Assembly (NCBI GenBank): GCA_933228675.1
Contig: OW121744.1
Location: 115,777,600 to 115,841,599, forward strand
Reading direction: 5' to 3'
Length of the DNA stretch: 64,000 nt
DNA from: Stomorhina lunata
Lineage: Eukaryota > Arthropoda > Insecta > Diptera > Rhiniidae
Part shown: piece by piece, positions 49,101 through 61,770 of the stretch
How positions within the stretch are numbered: the stretch's first letter is position 1
Layout of the letters: the number at the start of each line of letters is the position of its first letter
The notes under the pieces: model-generated
Told to the model about the DNA's origin: nothing
Database searches by the model: none
Seen by the model: only the letters and a program-made list of their open reading frames with translations
Made by a program: the position numbers and the translations under genes

Positions 49101-49900
49101 ATATAAATGTATCTGTATGTTTTCGAAAATGAATGAATTTCTTTGGTTTTGGTGTAATTAAGGTGAAATATTATAAATTTTTGGGTACAAAAATATTAAA
49201 TAAAATTTAATGGGAAACTAAAGAGATGAAGAAAATTTAAAAAATTGTATGCTTTAATCACATTTTGGCGAAATTCTTGAATTTAAAAATTTATTTAAGA
49301 TAACTTTAAAATTAAAAAGAAAATTAAAAAAAATTCTTATTTTTTTAAGATTTTTTGATTTTATAAAATTTACACCACAAAACCCGCTTAAGATAATCGA
49401 ACAAAACATTTTATAAAATATTTAAAATTTCAAAAATATTCCCTATATTTAAACTATGATCTTTAAGAAGATATGATTTTTTTTTTTAGTTTTAAATATT
49501 TTTTTTTTTAATTTTTGTTTACAAAACTTCACTTTTTAAATTTTTCAAATTTGGTCATAATTTATACTTTTGCTTATAACTTTATCAAAATTTAAGAAAA
49601 GTTTTTCAAAAAAATTTCAAATGTTTCCTAATACTTTACCAAATAGAATAATGGAAATTTAATTTGATTATATTTAATTGTCTTGTTAGAAAAAATTTTC
49701 AAAGTCAAATATATTTATGTCAGAAAAAATTTTAATTTTCTATAAGAAAAAATTTCAAAAATATATTAAGAGTATTCGTGATCTTAAACCAATTTTGAAT
49801 AATTCTTCTTCAATTTTGAATATTTTTTTCTTAAGTTTTAAGAAATAAGTTAATAAATATTGCTTCAAAGTTAATTTTTTTTCAAAGATTTTTTGATTTT
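46150..49900 (+). repeat. ~310-bp satellite, forward block
   Basis: The marker TACTTTTGCTTATAACTTT recurs near 46190, 46531, 46846, 47152, 47476, 47782, 48105 and 49566, mostly 306-340 bp apart. Each copy goes on to ATTTGAGGAAAGTTTT, CCTAATACTTTACCTTATAA, GACAATTCGTTTTGAC and TTTTCAAAGTCAAAA. 48280-49540 is less clearly repetitive and includes an ATC microsatellite at 48917-48953. Confidence 0.88.
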
Positions 49901-49959
49901 GAAAAGTTTTCAACTCAAAACCGCATGAGATAATGTAACAAAATTTTCAGTATAATATT

Positions 49960-51290
49960 TTACAAAGAACTAGGAATAATTAAATTTGTTAGAAAGAAAT
50001 TTTACTCCATTATTGCAAAAGTTATAAGGAAAAGTATAAAAAAAATCTAGAACGAAAAACTTTGTATAAAATTTTCTCACCAAAACAAATTAAGATAAAG
50101 GCACAAGGCCAATACACGCGGCATGCGGCTGCGGGCGGTCGTAGTATTGCCAGTACATAAAATGTGCGTTTGTTTACAAAAATATTCATATAAAAATATA
50201 TTTGAGTAGGATATAATTAAATCTGGCAGCACTGAACAAAGTTCTACTTTTTTCCTTTGCCACTTCAAATTTGACAAATCAAAAAACAGCTGATTGCCGC
50301 CTGCGGCCGCTTCCCACGTGCATTGACCTTCTACCTTAAGAGGTTTGTCTTTTATGTAGAAGAGCCAATCTAATCTTAAGCCTATCTAAGTAGTACTTTT
50401 ATAGAACGATAAATTGAACTGCCCTTAGATAAAATTTTCTCAGAAATTTCAAAATTTTTTGATTTTTGAAAAATTTTCTATTCAATAACAATTGAGATAA
50501 TTAAACAAATATTTCATAATATTAGTTTGTAAAGTATTAGGAATCATTTAAAAAAAATTCAAACAATTTTCAAAAATATTTGATGAAGTTATAAGAAAAA
50601 GTATAAAAAGAAAGTCATAGTCAAAAATTTTATTTTCTCATCAAAACGAATTGAAAAGCGAGGGTTGGCTTTTATATACATAAAAGAGGTGATCGCCAAA
50701 ACTGGAGCCTTTTTTAGACAAATCTTATTATAAAAATGGTACATCCCTCAAAGGCAGCTATATTGAATTTTTTTTAAAATTTTGAAAATTTTTGAATTTA
50801 TAACAAATTTTCAATTCGAGACGAATTGAGATAATAAAACAAAACTTTCATAATATTATTTTGTAAAGTAGTAGGAATCATTTAAAAGAATTTCAAAGAA
50901 TTTTCTAAAATATTGATAAAGTTATAAGAAAAATTCAAATATGACAAAAAAAAAAAAAATAAAGGTCATATTTTTTTCATTATTTCATTAAAACGTATTA
51001 AAAAACGAGGGTTGGCTTTTATAGAGAAGAGGAACCTATTTTGAGACTAAAGACAAATCTAACCATTAAAATGGTATCGCCCTCGAAGGTGGCTTTATTG
51101 AATTTTCCTTAGAATTTATAATTTTTTTCAATTTTGACAAATTTTCAATTCAAGACGAATTGAGATAATTGAACAAAAGTTTCATTATATTATTAAGTAA
51201 AGTGTTAGGAATCATTTAAAAGAAATTCAAACAATTTTCTAAAATATTGATAAAGTTATAAGCAAAATTATAAGTTAAGTAAGAGTTGAA
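49960..51290 (-). repeat. ~310-bp satellite, inverted block
   Basis: The same repeat occurs in reverse complement: AAGTTATAAGAAAAAGTATA near 50018, 50600, 50922 and 51251, with AAAGTATTAGGAATCATTTA upstream of each and GAATTGAGATAAT. Units here carry an extra ~110-bp segment (GCGAGGGTTGGCTTTTATA) absent from the forward block. Confidence 0.85.
50096..50335. mobile_element. GC-rich TIR element, ~240 bp, inside the inverted satellite
   Basis: The 24-bp segment at 50115-50138 (starting CACGCGGCATGCGG) pairs with the reverse complement of 50297-50320 (starting CACGTGGGAAGCGG) at 19 of 24 positions. The similarity extends outward through AGGCCAATA / AGGTCAATG for about 18 more bases. TTAAGA occurs on both sides (50090-50095 and 50336-50341) and may be the target duplication. 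Its G+C content contrasts sharply with the surrounding satellite, and sister satellite units lack it. No coding capacity; superfamily not recognised. Confidence 0.7.
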
Positions 51291-53600
51291 AATTTAACTC
51301 AAGTAAGGAACAAAATATTGGGCTTTCGAATACAATATCTTTTAAGTAAAAAAAAAATAGTTTTGTCTTCACTTATAGATTTCATTCCTTTAAATCACTG
51401 CCTTTTAAAAACATTTATTTCAGATCAATTTCAATGCCAAATAAGTTACAAGAAAAATGCATAAAATAAAAAAAATCTTTATGTCTTTTACACGTTTTGA
51501 AAACAGATTGATTTTCTTTGATTTTCAATTAATGGCTTGTAAAAAATTTATATTTTTTGTAAATTTACAGGAAATCTATAAATTGATGGATGTGGATGGC
51601 AAGTTATGAAAAGCGTAATTAATTTTGAATATAAATAAAAAAAATGTTGGGATTTGAAATAACAAACAAGAGAAAAGTTTATTAAAACTTTAGAAAAAGA
51701 GGACAAAATTGTCATAAACGAAAAATAGTGATATTACAAGCTTATAAATCAAAATATCTATACAAATTTCCTATTATAAAGCTTTGACAATTTTATTATT
51801 CGTTTATGAATTAGGGGGTTTATTTATATTTTTGTTTATAACTTTCTCAGTTTTTAAGAAATTTGTTCTCAAAGAATTTTAAATGTTTCCTTATACTTTA
51901 TAACATAATGTCAAGAAAGTTTTATTTGATTATTCAAAGCCATCTTAAGGTGAAAATTTTTCAAAACTAAAAAAAAAATCTTAAGAAAAATGGTAGAATT
52001 TTTGTACATAAAAATACCCTAATATTAACTTTTTTGACCTAAAATGAGTTTTTTTAATACTTTTCAATTTTTATTATATCATCCTTTTAGTTTTTACTTA
52101 AAATATTTCAGTTTTTTTGTTTTTTCCTTTTGCCATAATCTGTAGTTTTGCTTATAACTTAAGTAAAATTTTTGGAAATTTTTTCAAAAAAATTTCAAAT
52201 GATTCCTAATACCTTACCAAATAATATAATGTAAGTTTTATTTGATTTTTTCAATTCGTCTTGATATGAAAAATTTTCAAAGTTAAAAAATCATGCAAAA
52301 AAATTTTAAGAAAATTTTTTATGAAAATTTTTTTTTTAACATAACATTTAAAAAAATGTATTTTAAATTAGGAAGAGATTTTTAATAATCTTCTAAAATA
52401 CACCCCCAATTAATGTAATTAAAAATTTTGAAATTTTTCATATACATTTTTAAGCACTCAAAAATCTTATAAATTTTATTCCAAAAAAAATACATTCTCA
52501 TGTCATTGAAATATTTTTTTAAAATCCACCAAATACAGAAATTTCAAAAAATCTTCTAAACACACCCCTTTTACAACCAAGTTTTTAAATCAAAATATTT
52601 ATATAAAGACAAAAAGGAAAAATGTTTAAAATATAAAGCAAAAATTTGTCAATTCCAATGAATACCAAGACCTCAATATTTTCTATGTCAAAGAATGTTT
52701 ATACACTCTCTTTCTCTATCAAAGAAGAACATTTTAATTTAGTTTACAATGATAAAAGATTTTTGAAAAAATGCGTGAGTGTAATTTGAAAATTTTTTCA
52801 AAATTTCTTGCGAAATCATAAAGAATTTTTTGGTTATTTTTGTGCAATAATTTTCGTGTTAAATAATGCATGAAAATGTTTAGATTTGAAAAAAAATTTG
52901 TAAATCCTTTGGCTAATTAAAAGAAGAAATATGTACATTCAAAATTATTTATATAGAAAACGGGGTTAAATTATTTTCAAATGGAAAACAAAAAATTAAC
53001 AAAAATTCCTTCAAATTTCCAAAGTTTTTTTTTCGACTAAATTTATTTTTTTCTTAATAACTCTCGCAAAAGTTATTCGAAAAATTCTATAGAAATTTCT
53101 TTTTATAGCCATTAATCCCTAAAACAAATTTCCGAGAAAATTGTTTGATTATCCTAATTCGTAAAGTAATAAAAATAATCAAAACTAGAATTTTGAAATA
53201 ATAAATTTTACCAAAACTCCCTAATAAAGAGTCTATTATTGTTATTTAATTAAAAACATTTCATTGTCTAATCGTTAATCCGTCTTTTTCTAAATATTTA
53301 AGTCAAAACAAAAGAGTAATCTTAAACTTGTTTACTTTTTTTCTTATAACTTTGGTAAAAATTGAGAAAAATATGTATAAAAAAAATCGTTTAAATCCTA
53401 ATAGTCCATAAAATAACATTCTGTGAAAATAATTAAACTATCTAAAATCGTTAAGACAAGAAAAATCATCAAAGTCAAAATTTCGAAAAAAAAATTGCAA
53501 ACAAAAATCTAGGTCAAAATGACTGCAATCGAGAACTTCTAAAGGCTTTTATACAAAAACTTGATAATTTTCATCAAACATCCATTTTTCATTAAATATT
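51291..53600 (+). repeat. ~310-bp satellite, second forward block (decayed)
   Basis: Forward-orientation markers reappear near 51830, 52146 and 53332 (TTCTTATAACTTTGGTAAAA), with CCTAATACCTTACCAAATAA and TTCAAAGT. Copies are older and broken by unrelated A/T sequence. Confidence 0.65.
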
Positions 53601-54064
53601 TCCTTTAAATTTCAAAACTTTTCGACATTCTCTTCGAAAGTATTTCTTAGTGAATTTGTATTTATTTCCAAATATTTTTGGAAATTATGTTTCATTTATA
53701 TTTCGAAATAATTTCATAAAATTACAAAGAAAAAACTCTCTGCCTTAAAAATGAAATTATATTTATGCTTAAAAATTTTAAAAGTAATTGAAAACTTAAC
53801 AAAAAGTTTTTCTAATTGAAATTAATAGTAATTTTGCAATAGGGTATGGAAAAAACATGAACGTGCTTATAACTAAATAAATGAAATTTACGTGAAATTC
53901 TTAAATAAACATTTAATCAAAAAAGTTGGAAAGAAAAATTAGAAGGGCTTCAAATATAGAACAGCCCCGAAACAGAAATAAAACTGAACTAGAGCAGAAT
54001 CAGAAAAATTGTAAAGTAGAAATAGAGCATAACTAGAAATTTATAAGAGCAGAACTTAAAGAAA
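53601..54064. other. AT-rich intron, no feature
   Basis: Low-complexity A/T DNA leading into imperfect first units of the 11-bp array (from about 53970). Confidence 0.5.
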
Positions 54065-56957
54065 ACTAGAACTAGAACAGAACAAGAACAGAACTAGAAC
54101 AGAACTAGAACAGAACTAGAACAGAACTAGAACAGAACTAGAACAGAACTAGAACAGAACTAGAACAGAACTAGAACAGAACTAGAACAGAACTAGAACA
54201 GAACTAGAACAGAACTAGAACAGAACTAGAACAGAACTAGAACAGAACTAGAACAGAACTAGAACAGAACTAGAACAGAACTAGAACAGAACTAGAACAG
54301 AACTAGAACAGAACTAGAACAGAACTAGAACAGAACTAGAACAGAACTAGAACAGAACTAGAACAGAACTAGAACAGAACTAGAACAGAACTAGAACAGA
54401 ACTAGAACAGAACTAGAACAGAACTAGAACAGAACTAGAACAGAACTAGAACAGAACTAGAACAGAACTAGAACAGAACTAGAACAGAACTAGAACAGAA
54501 CTAGAACAGAACTAGAACAGAACTAGAACAGAACTAGAACAGAACTAGAACAGAGCTAGAACAGAACTAGAACAGAACTAGAACAGAACTAGAACAGAAT
54601 TAGAACAGAACTAGAACAGAACTAGAACAGAACTAGAACAGAACTAGAACAGAACTAGAACAGAACTAGAACAGAACTAGAACAGAACTAGAACAGAACT
54701 AGAACAGAACTAGAACAGAACTAGAACAGAACTAGAACAGAACTAGAACAGAACTAGAACAGAACTAGAACAGAACTAGAACAGAACTAGAACAGAACTA
54801 GAACAGAACTAGAACAGAACTAGAACAGAACTAGAACAGAACTAGAACAGAACTAGAACAGAACTAGAACAGAACTAGAACAGAACTAGAACAGAACTAG
54901 AACAGAACTAGAACAGAACTAGAACAGAACTAGAACAGAACTAGAACAGAACTAGAACAGAACTAGAACAGAACTAGAACAGAACTAGAACAGAACTAGA
55001 ACAGAACTAGAACAGAACTAGAACAGAACTAGAACAGAACTAGAACAGAACTAGAACAGAACTAGAACAGAACTAGAACAGAACTAGAACAGAACTAGAA
55101 CAGAACTAGAACAGAACTAGAACAGAACTAGAACAGAACTAGAACAGAACTAGAACAGAACTAGAACAGAACTAGAACAGAACTAGAACAGAACTAGAAC
55201 AGAACTAGAACAGAACTAGAACAGAACTAGAACAGAACTAGAACAGAACTAGAACAGAACTAGAACAGAACTAGAACAGAACTAGAACAGAACTAGAACA
55301 GAACTAGAACAGAACTAGAACAGAACTAGAACAGAACTAGAACAGAACTAGAACAGAACTAGAACAGAACTAGAACAGAACTAGAACAGAACTAGAACAG
55401 AACTAGAACAGAACTAGAACAGAACTAGAACAGAACTAGAACAGAACTAGAACAGAACTAGAACAGAACTAGAACAGAACTAGAACAGAACTAGAACAGA
55501 ACTAGAACAGAACTAGAACAGAACTAGAACAGAACTAGAACAGAACTAGAACAGAACTAGAACAGAACTAGAACAGAACTAGAACAGAACTAGAACAGAA
55601 CTAGAACAGAACTAGAACAGAACTAGAACAGAACTAGAACAGAACTAGAACAGAACTAGAACAGAACTAGAACAGAACTAGAACAGAACTAGAACAGAAC
55701 TAGAACAGAACTAGAACAGAACTAGAACAGAACTAGAACAGAACTAGAACAGAACTAGAACAGAACTAGAACAGAACTAGAACAGAACTAGAACAGAACT
55801 AGAACAGAACTAGAACAGAACTAGAACAGAACTAGAACAGAACTAGAACAGAACTAGAACAGAACTAGAACAGAACTAGAACAGAACTAGAACAGAACTA
55901 GAACAGAACTAGAACAGAACTAGAACAGAACTAGAACAGAACTAGAACAGAACTAGAACAGAACTAGAACAGAACTAGAACAGAACTAGAACAGAACTAG
56001 AACAGAACTAGAACAGAACTAGAACAGAACTAGAACAGAACTAGAACAGAACTAGAACAGAACTAGTACAGAACTAGAACAGAACTAGAACAGAACTAGA
56101 ACAGAACTAGAACAGAACTAGAACAGAACTAGAACAGAACTAGAACAGAACTAGAACAGAACTAGAACAGAACTAGAACAGAACTAGAACAGAACTAGAA
56201 CAGAACTAGAACAGAGCTAGAACAGAACTAGAACAGAACTAGAACAGAACTAGAACAGAATTAGAACAGAACTAGAACAGAACTAGAACAGAACTAGAAC
56301 AGAACTAGAACAGAACTAGAACAGAACTAGAACAGAACTAGAACAGAACTAGAACAGAACTAGAACAGAACTAGAACAGAACTAGAACAGAACTAGAACA
56401 GAACTAGAACAGAACTAGAACAGAACTAGAACAGAACTAGAACAGAACTAGAACAGAACTAGAACAGAACTAGAACAGAACTAGAACAGAACTAGAACAG
56501 AACTAGAACAGAACTAGAACAGAACTAGAACAGAACTAGAACAGAACTAGAACAGAACTAGAACAGAACTAGAACAGAACTAGAACAGAACTAGAACAGA
56601 ACTAGAACAGAACTAGAACAGAACTAGAACAGAACTAGAACAGAACTAGAACAGAACTAGAACAGAACTAGAACAGAACTAGAACAGAACTAGAACAGAA
56701 CTAGAACAGAACTAGAACAGAACTAGAACAGAACTAGAACAGAACTAGAACAGAACTAGAACAGAACTAGAACAGAACTAGAACAGAACTAGAACAGAAC
56801 TAGAACAGAACTAGAACAGAACTAGAACAGAACTAGAACAGAACTAGAACAGAACTAGAACAGAACTAGAACAGAACTAGAACAGAACTAGAACAGAACT
56901 AGAACTAGAACAGAACTAGAACAGAACTAGAACTGAACTAGAACTGTACCAGAACAG
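54065..56957. repeat. 11-bp satellite, AACAGAACTAG unit
   Basis: About 260 copies of AACAGAACTAG, nearly without variation. Two blocks share the same rare variants in the same order (AACAGAGCTAG, then AACAGAATTAG about four units later) at about 54552-54602 and 56213-56262, about 1.66 kb apart. This shows that a long segment was duplicated inside the array. Confidence 0.97.
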
Positions 56958-56980
56958 ATTTATACCAAAACTAGAGGGGA

Positions 56981-57292
56981 AATTAAAAATTAATTTCTGC
57001 CTAGTCTGACTTATAAAGATTAAAATTGATTTTAGTTAGACTAAAACTTACTTCAATAAAAACCTTCAAAACTGAACATAACTCCAATTAAAGGTTAACA
57101 TTTTGGCTTTATAACAATATATAAATCATCTGCAATAATTAAAAATTAATTTCTGCCTAGTCTGACTTATAAAGATTAAAATTGATTTTAGTTAGACTAA
57201 AACTTACTTCAATAAAAACCTTCAAAACTGAACATAACTCCAATTAAAGGTTAACATTTTGGCTTTATAACAATATATAAATCATCTGCAAA
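56981..57292. repeat. Recent 156-bp tandem duplication
   Basis: 56981-57136 and 57137-57292 are essentially identical, beginning AATTAAAAATTAATTTCTGC and ending near AAATCATCTGCA. The sequence is one unit of the ~185-bp family that fills the next 4 kb. Unlike its neighbours, this pair is almost free of differences, so it is recent or an assembly effect. Confidence 0.92.
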
Positions 57293-60200
57293 TAATTGCA
57301 TATTAAGCCAAAAATTACTAAGGAGTAACAAAAGAAAATATTTTTCTGTTCTACTTGAAATGAAAAATAAAAATATTCACAAATTTTGTAAAGCCAAAAC
57401 ATTTTTGTACGTCAACGTACAAAAACAAATGTATATCAAATTATAGGCTTAATTCTTAGCTTTCCAAAGGTATCTAAAGCATCTGCATATTTTTGCATAT
57501 TTAGCTTAAAAACAATAATCAGTGACATGATTAGTAAATTTACAAAATAAGTCTAAAGTACAACAAATCGAAAGTAATGTCTTTTAGTTATAAAGTGATA
57601 TATCCAATTAAAGCTTAAAATCCGTTCTTTACAACAATATATGAATCATGTGCATATATTTGCATATTTAGAACTAAACGAGAAAAGAAAGGGAGACACC
57701 AGGAGAAATTCTAGTTCTAAAATCTAGATTTGGTTTCGAGAATTTTCGTGGTAAGTAATTTATTAAAATGTTCATTTTTAAATAAGAATTGTGCAAATTT
57801 AATATTTCAATAATAATAATTACAAAATTTTCTAATATTTTTCTTTAATTTTCACTTAAAGAAAATCCACTTAAAATAATTTTTAATTTTAATTTCTTAA
57901 AATCTTTCAAATGTTAAAATACACTTTTAAAGCACTTTATGGTTCAAAATTTATTTTATTTTTATTATTATTGTTATTATTATTATTTTCAATATTTCAA
58001 AAATGAATTTATTTTGTATGTACGAATTTCGAAATGCGTATTTGAATTTTTTTGTATATTCTTTTTTTGAGATCAAATCAAAATTTTGTAAATTCTTTAT
58101 ATGTTACAGGTTTTTCTTTATTCTTTATCTTTTTGAATTCATTTGGTAATAGAAAAGTTTTTCTTTTTCACTTTTTTTAGAAAATCACTTAAAGCGTGCG
58201 AAATTATTTTTGAAAATCACAAAACACATTAACAAAATCGAAAGACGGACACACTCAGAAGTGAATTTAAACGTATTTCAAAGAAAATTTCTACTTCTAG
58301 TAAAGAAATAAATTTTCATTTTCCACGGAGTAAATCAAATTGTTGTGAAAGCCACACGTTTTGCGGGCATACTGACTTGGTATGACTGAAAGCACTTGGG
58401 GCCAAAAACAAATGGCTAAAGAAAAATAACAAAAACAATATAAAAATCGTGGAAAATATTTTCAAAACAAAACTTTTGTTTCAAGAAAAAGCAGGAAAAT
58501 TTAGAGAATAACAGATCAAAACAAAACTGATGATAATAATAAGGAAAAATAAACAAACAGAAATAAAATTATATTTTTAAGGGAAAATTATAAAAGAAAG
58601 CTTTTGAAAAAGCTCTGAGAAAAAAGCTTGGAAAAGCCTTAGGAGTCAAAAGCTTTATAATTTGAATTCAAATTAAATTATGTTACTTTAACTAACTATA
58701 AATGAAACGTTTTCCGTTATTTTGTAGCTTAAAGCTTTTCAAAATATTTCCAAAGCTTTTTGCCCTAACTTAGAACTCTTTACATTTTTCCGTGATATTA
58801 TTTTTCTACCATAATTTTACACTTTTTCTCTTTTTTTAAAGTATGATTTTAAAAAATCTTGGTAATATTTGTTTAATCATAGTTTTCTTACATTTTATCA
58901 ATTCTTTTTTTTTCTTAATTTCCCAAAATTTTCTTTTTATTTATATTTTCTCATATACAAATGACTAACGTGGGCTTTTTCTTTTCTTATTCTATAAACA
59001 ATTTTTTTTATTATAATTTTAAAAGAATATTGACATTTAACTGAGGAATTTTTATTATCCATGCAAAATTTTATCGTGGCTCATAAATTTTTCTCAAAAA
59101 TATTTTCGGATTTAAATAAAAAAAAGTCTTAAAAAGAAAGAAAACGAAATTATTTAAATCTGCGAGAACTTATTACAAAAAATTGTTGAAATTTATTTTA
59201 TTGGAAATTCAAAAACGTTTTAATTATTGGAATCTGTTTACAAATTTAAAGAAAAATTGTTATATATAAAGAAAACATAACTTCCTTATTGAAATTTTAT
59301 ATAAAATCCATTTTGTGTCTAATATTGTGAATTATGAAGATAAAATTTGATTTTAATTAGACTGTAACTTTCTTGAATAATAACCTACAAAGCCAAATTT
59401 ATTTCAAATTAAAGGCTTAAATCTCAGCATAATAACAAAACCAAAATCATGTGCATTTATTTGCATATTTAGCCAAAAATCAGTATTGAGTAAAAAATCT
59501 AATCTGACTTAGGAAGAAAAAAATTTCATTTCATTTGGACTTAACTTTCTTTAATAAAAACCTACCAAGCCAAATTTATTTCAAATTAAAGGCTCAAATC
59601 TCAGCTTAGTAAGAAAACCTAAATCATCTGCATATATTTGCACATCTAGCCAAAAAATTTTATTCATTTTGACTAAAACTTTCTTAAATGGAAACCTACG
59701 AAACTAAAAATATATCCAATGAAAGGCCTAAATCTTAGCTTAAAAAGAATATATAAATCATTTGCATTTATTTGCATATGTAGCAAAAAATCGGTATTAA
59801 GGGAAAAATCAAAATTTTGAATAGACTAACTTACGATGACAAAATTTCATTTCATTTGGACTAAAACTTTCTTTAATGAAAACCTACAAAACTAAGAATT
59901 AACACAATAAAAGGCCTAAATCTCGGCTTTAGAAAAAAATATATATAATATGCATATATTTGCACATCTAGCCAAAAATTAAATCTGACTTACGAAGAAA
60001 AAAATGAATTTCATTTGGACGAAAAGTTTATTTAATGAAAACTTATGAAACTAAAAAAATATCCAATGAAAGGCTTAAGTCTCAGCTTTAAAAAAATATA
60101 TAGATCATATGTATTTATTTGCATATCTAGTCAAAAATCAGTATTGAGTGAAAAATCTATTTTTTATGTCTGACTTATGAAAAAAAGTTTCATTTTAAGT

Positions 60201-61770
60201 TTAAGTCCAAACTTTCTTAAATAAAAATCTACGAAACTAAGAATATTCCCAATGAAAGCCCTTAATCTCAGCTTTAAAAGAATGTATAAATCATATGCAT
60301 TTATTTGCATATCTAGCCAAAAATCAGTTTTGAGTGAAAAATTTAAATTTTGGTTTGTCAGACTTACGAAGAAAAAATTTCATTTCATTTGGACTAAAAA
60401 TTTCTTTAATGAAAACCTACGAAACTTAGAATAAACGCAATAAAATACATAAATCTTGGCTTTAGAAGAATATATAAAACATATGCATTTATTTGCATAT
60501 TTAGCTTAAAATCTGTATTGAGTGAAAAATAAATTTAATTTCATTTAGACTAAAACCTTCTTTAAAATAAAATCTGAATCATCTGCATTTATTTGCATTC
60601 AACTGCATATTTTTGCTTATTTAGCATAAAATCCGTAATGTGTAAAAAATCTGATAAAAAAAATCGATTTTAAAATTGAGTTTAATTAGATTAAAACTTT
60701 CTTCAATGAAAACCTATAAAACTAAAAATATAACCAATGAAAGGGTTAAGTCTTAGCTTTAAAAGAACATCTAAATCATCTGCATTTATTTGCATATAAA
60801 GCCAAAAATAAGTAATTTGTAAAAAATCTCATATAAAAACTGATTTTTTGCCTTAAAGTGTGATTTATTAAGGTAAAATTAGTTTTTAGTTAGACTGAAG
60901 AAAACTTCAAAACTAAACTTATTTCCAATTAAAGACTAAAATCTTAGCTTTATAATTGTATACCATTCAACTGCATATTTTTGCATATTTAGCATAAAAT
61001 CAGTAATGAGTGAAAAATCTGTTAACAGTAATAAGTGAAAAAACTGATACAAAGATTTTAAAATTATGTTGCATTAGACTAAAACTTTCTTCAATGAAAA
61101 ATTATGAAACTAAAAATATAACCAATGAAAGGGCTTAGTCTTAGCTTTAAAAGAACATCTAAATCATCTGCATTTATTTGCATATTAAGTCAAAAATAAG
61201 TAAATTGTATTTTGTATGTAAAAAATCTCATATAAAAACTGATTTTTTGCCTTAAAGTGTGATTTATGAAGGTAAAATTAGTTTTTAGTTAGACTGAAAC
61301 TTTCTTCAATGAAAACCTTCAAAACTAAATTTATTTCCAATTAAAGACTAAAATCGAAGCTTTACAATGATATACCATTGAAATGCATATACTTGCATAT
61401 TAAGCATTAAACCAGTAATGAATAAAAAATCTGATATAAAAATCGATTTTAAAATGAAGTTTAATAAGACAGAAACTTTCTCAAATAAAAAACTTCAAAA
61501 CTGGACTTATTTCCAATTAAGGGCTGCAATCTTAATTTTATAACAATATATAAGTCGTGATCTAATTCAGAAACATTTTTGAGAAAAACTACATATAAAA
61601 ATCATTAACCTAAATTTTTGTTCTTTGTGATTCGATTAAGCTAAAAAGTTCTTTTAATACAAACCTAAAAAACAAATGTATCTCAAATTAAAGGCTAAAG
61701 TCTTAGCTTTCCAACAGTATCTAAATTATTTGCATATATTTGCATATTTAGGCTTAAATCAAGAAAGTTT
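57293..61770. repeat. ~160-200-bp degenerate repeat carrying the octamer ATTTGCAT
   Basis: Units recur clearly at 59340-61770 and in part at 57480-57680, with a less repetitive stretch at 57700-59330. Markers are TGCATTTATTTGCATATTTA, AAAATCAGTATTGAGT, ATTTCATTTGGACTAAAA and CCAATGAAAGGC. Exact ATTTGCAT occurs near 57655, 59459, 59768, 60117, 60304, 60489, 60583, 60786, 61177 and 61738. Copies differ by 15-25 percent by eye, so the array is old. Confidence 0.85.

Noticed and set aside
54065..56957. AGAAC repeats as clustered steroid-receptor or heat-shock elements
   Set aside because: Half-site spacing and orientation do not give the required inverted pairs; similarity is a by-product of the 11-bp unit.
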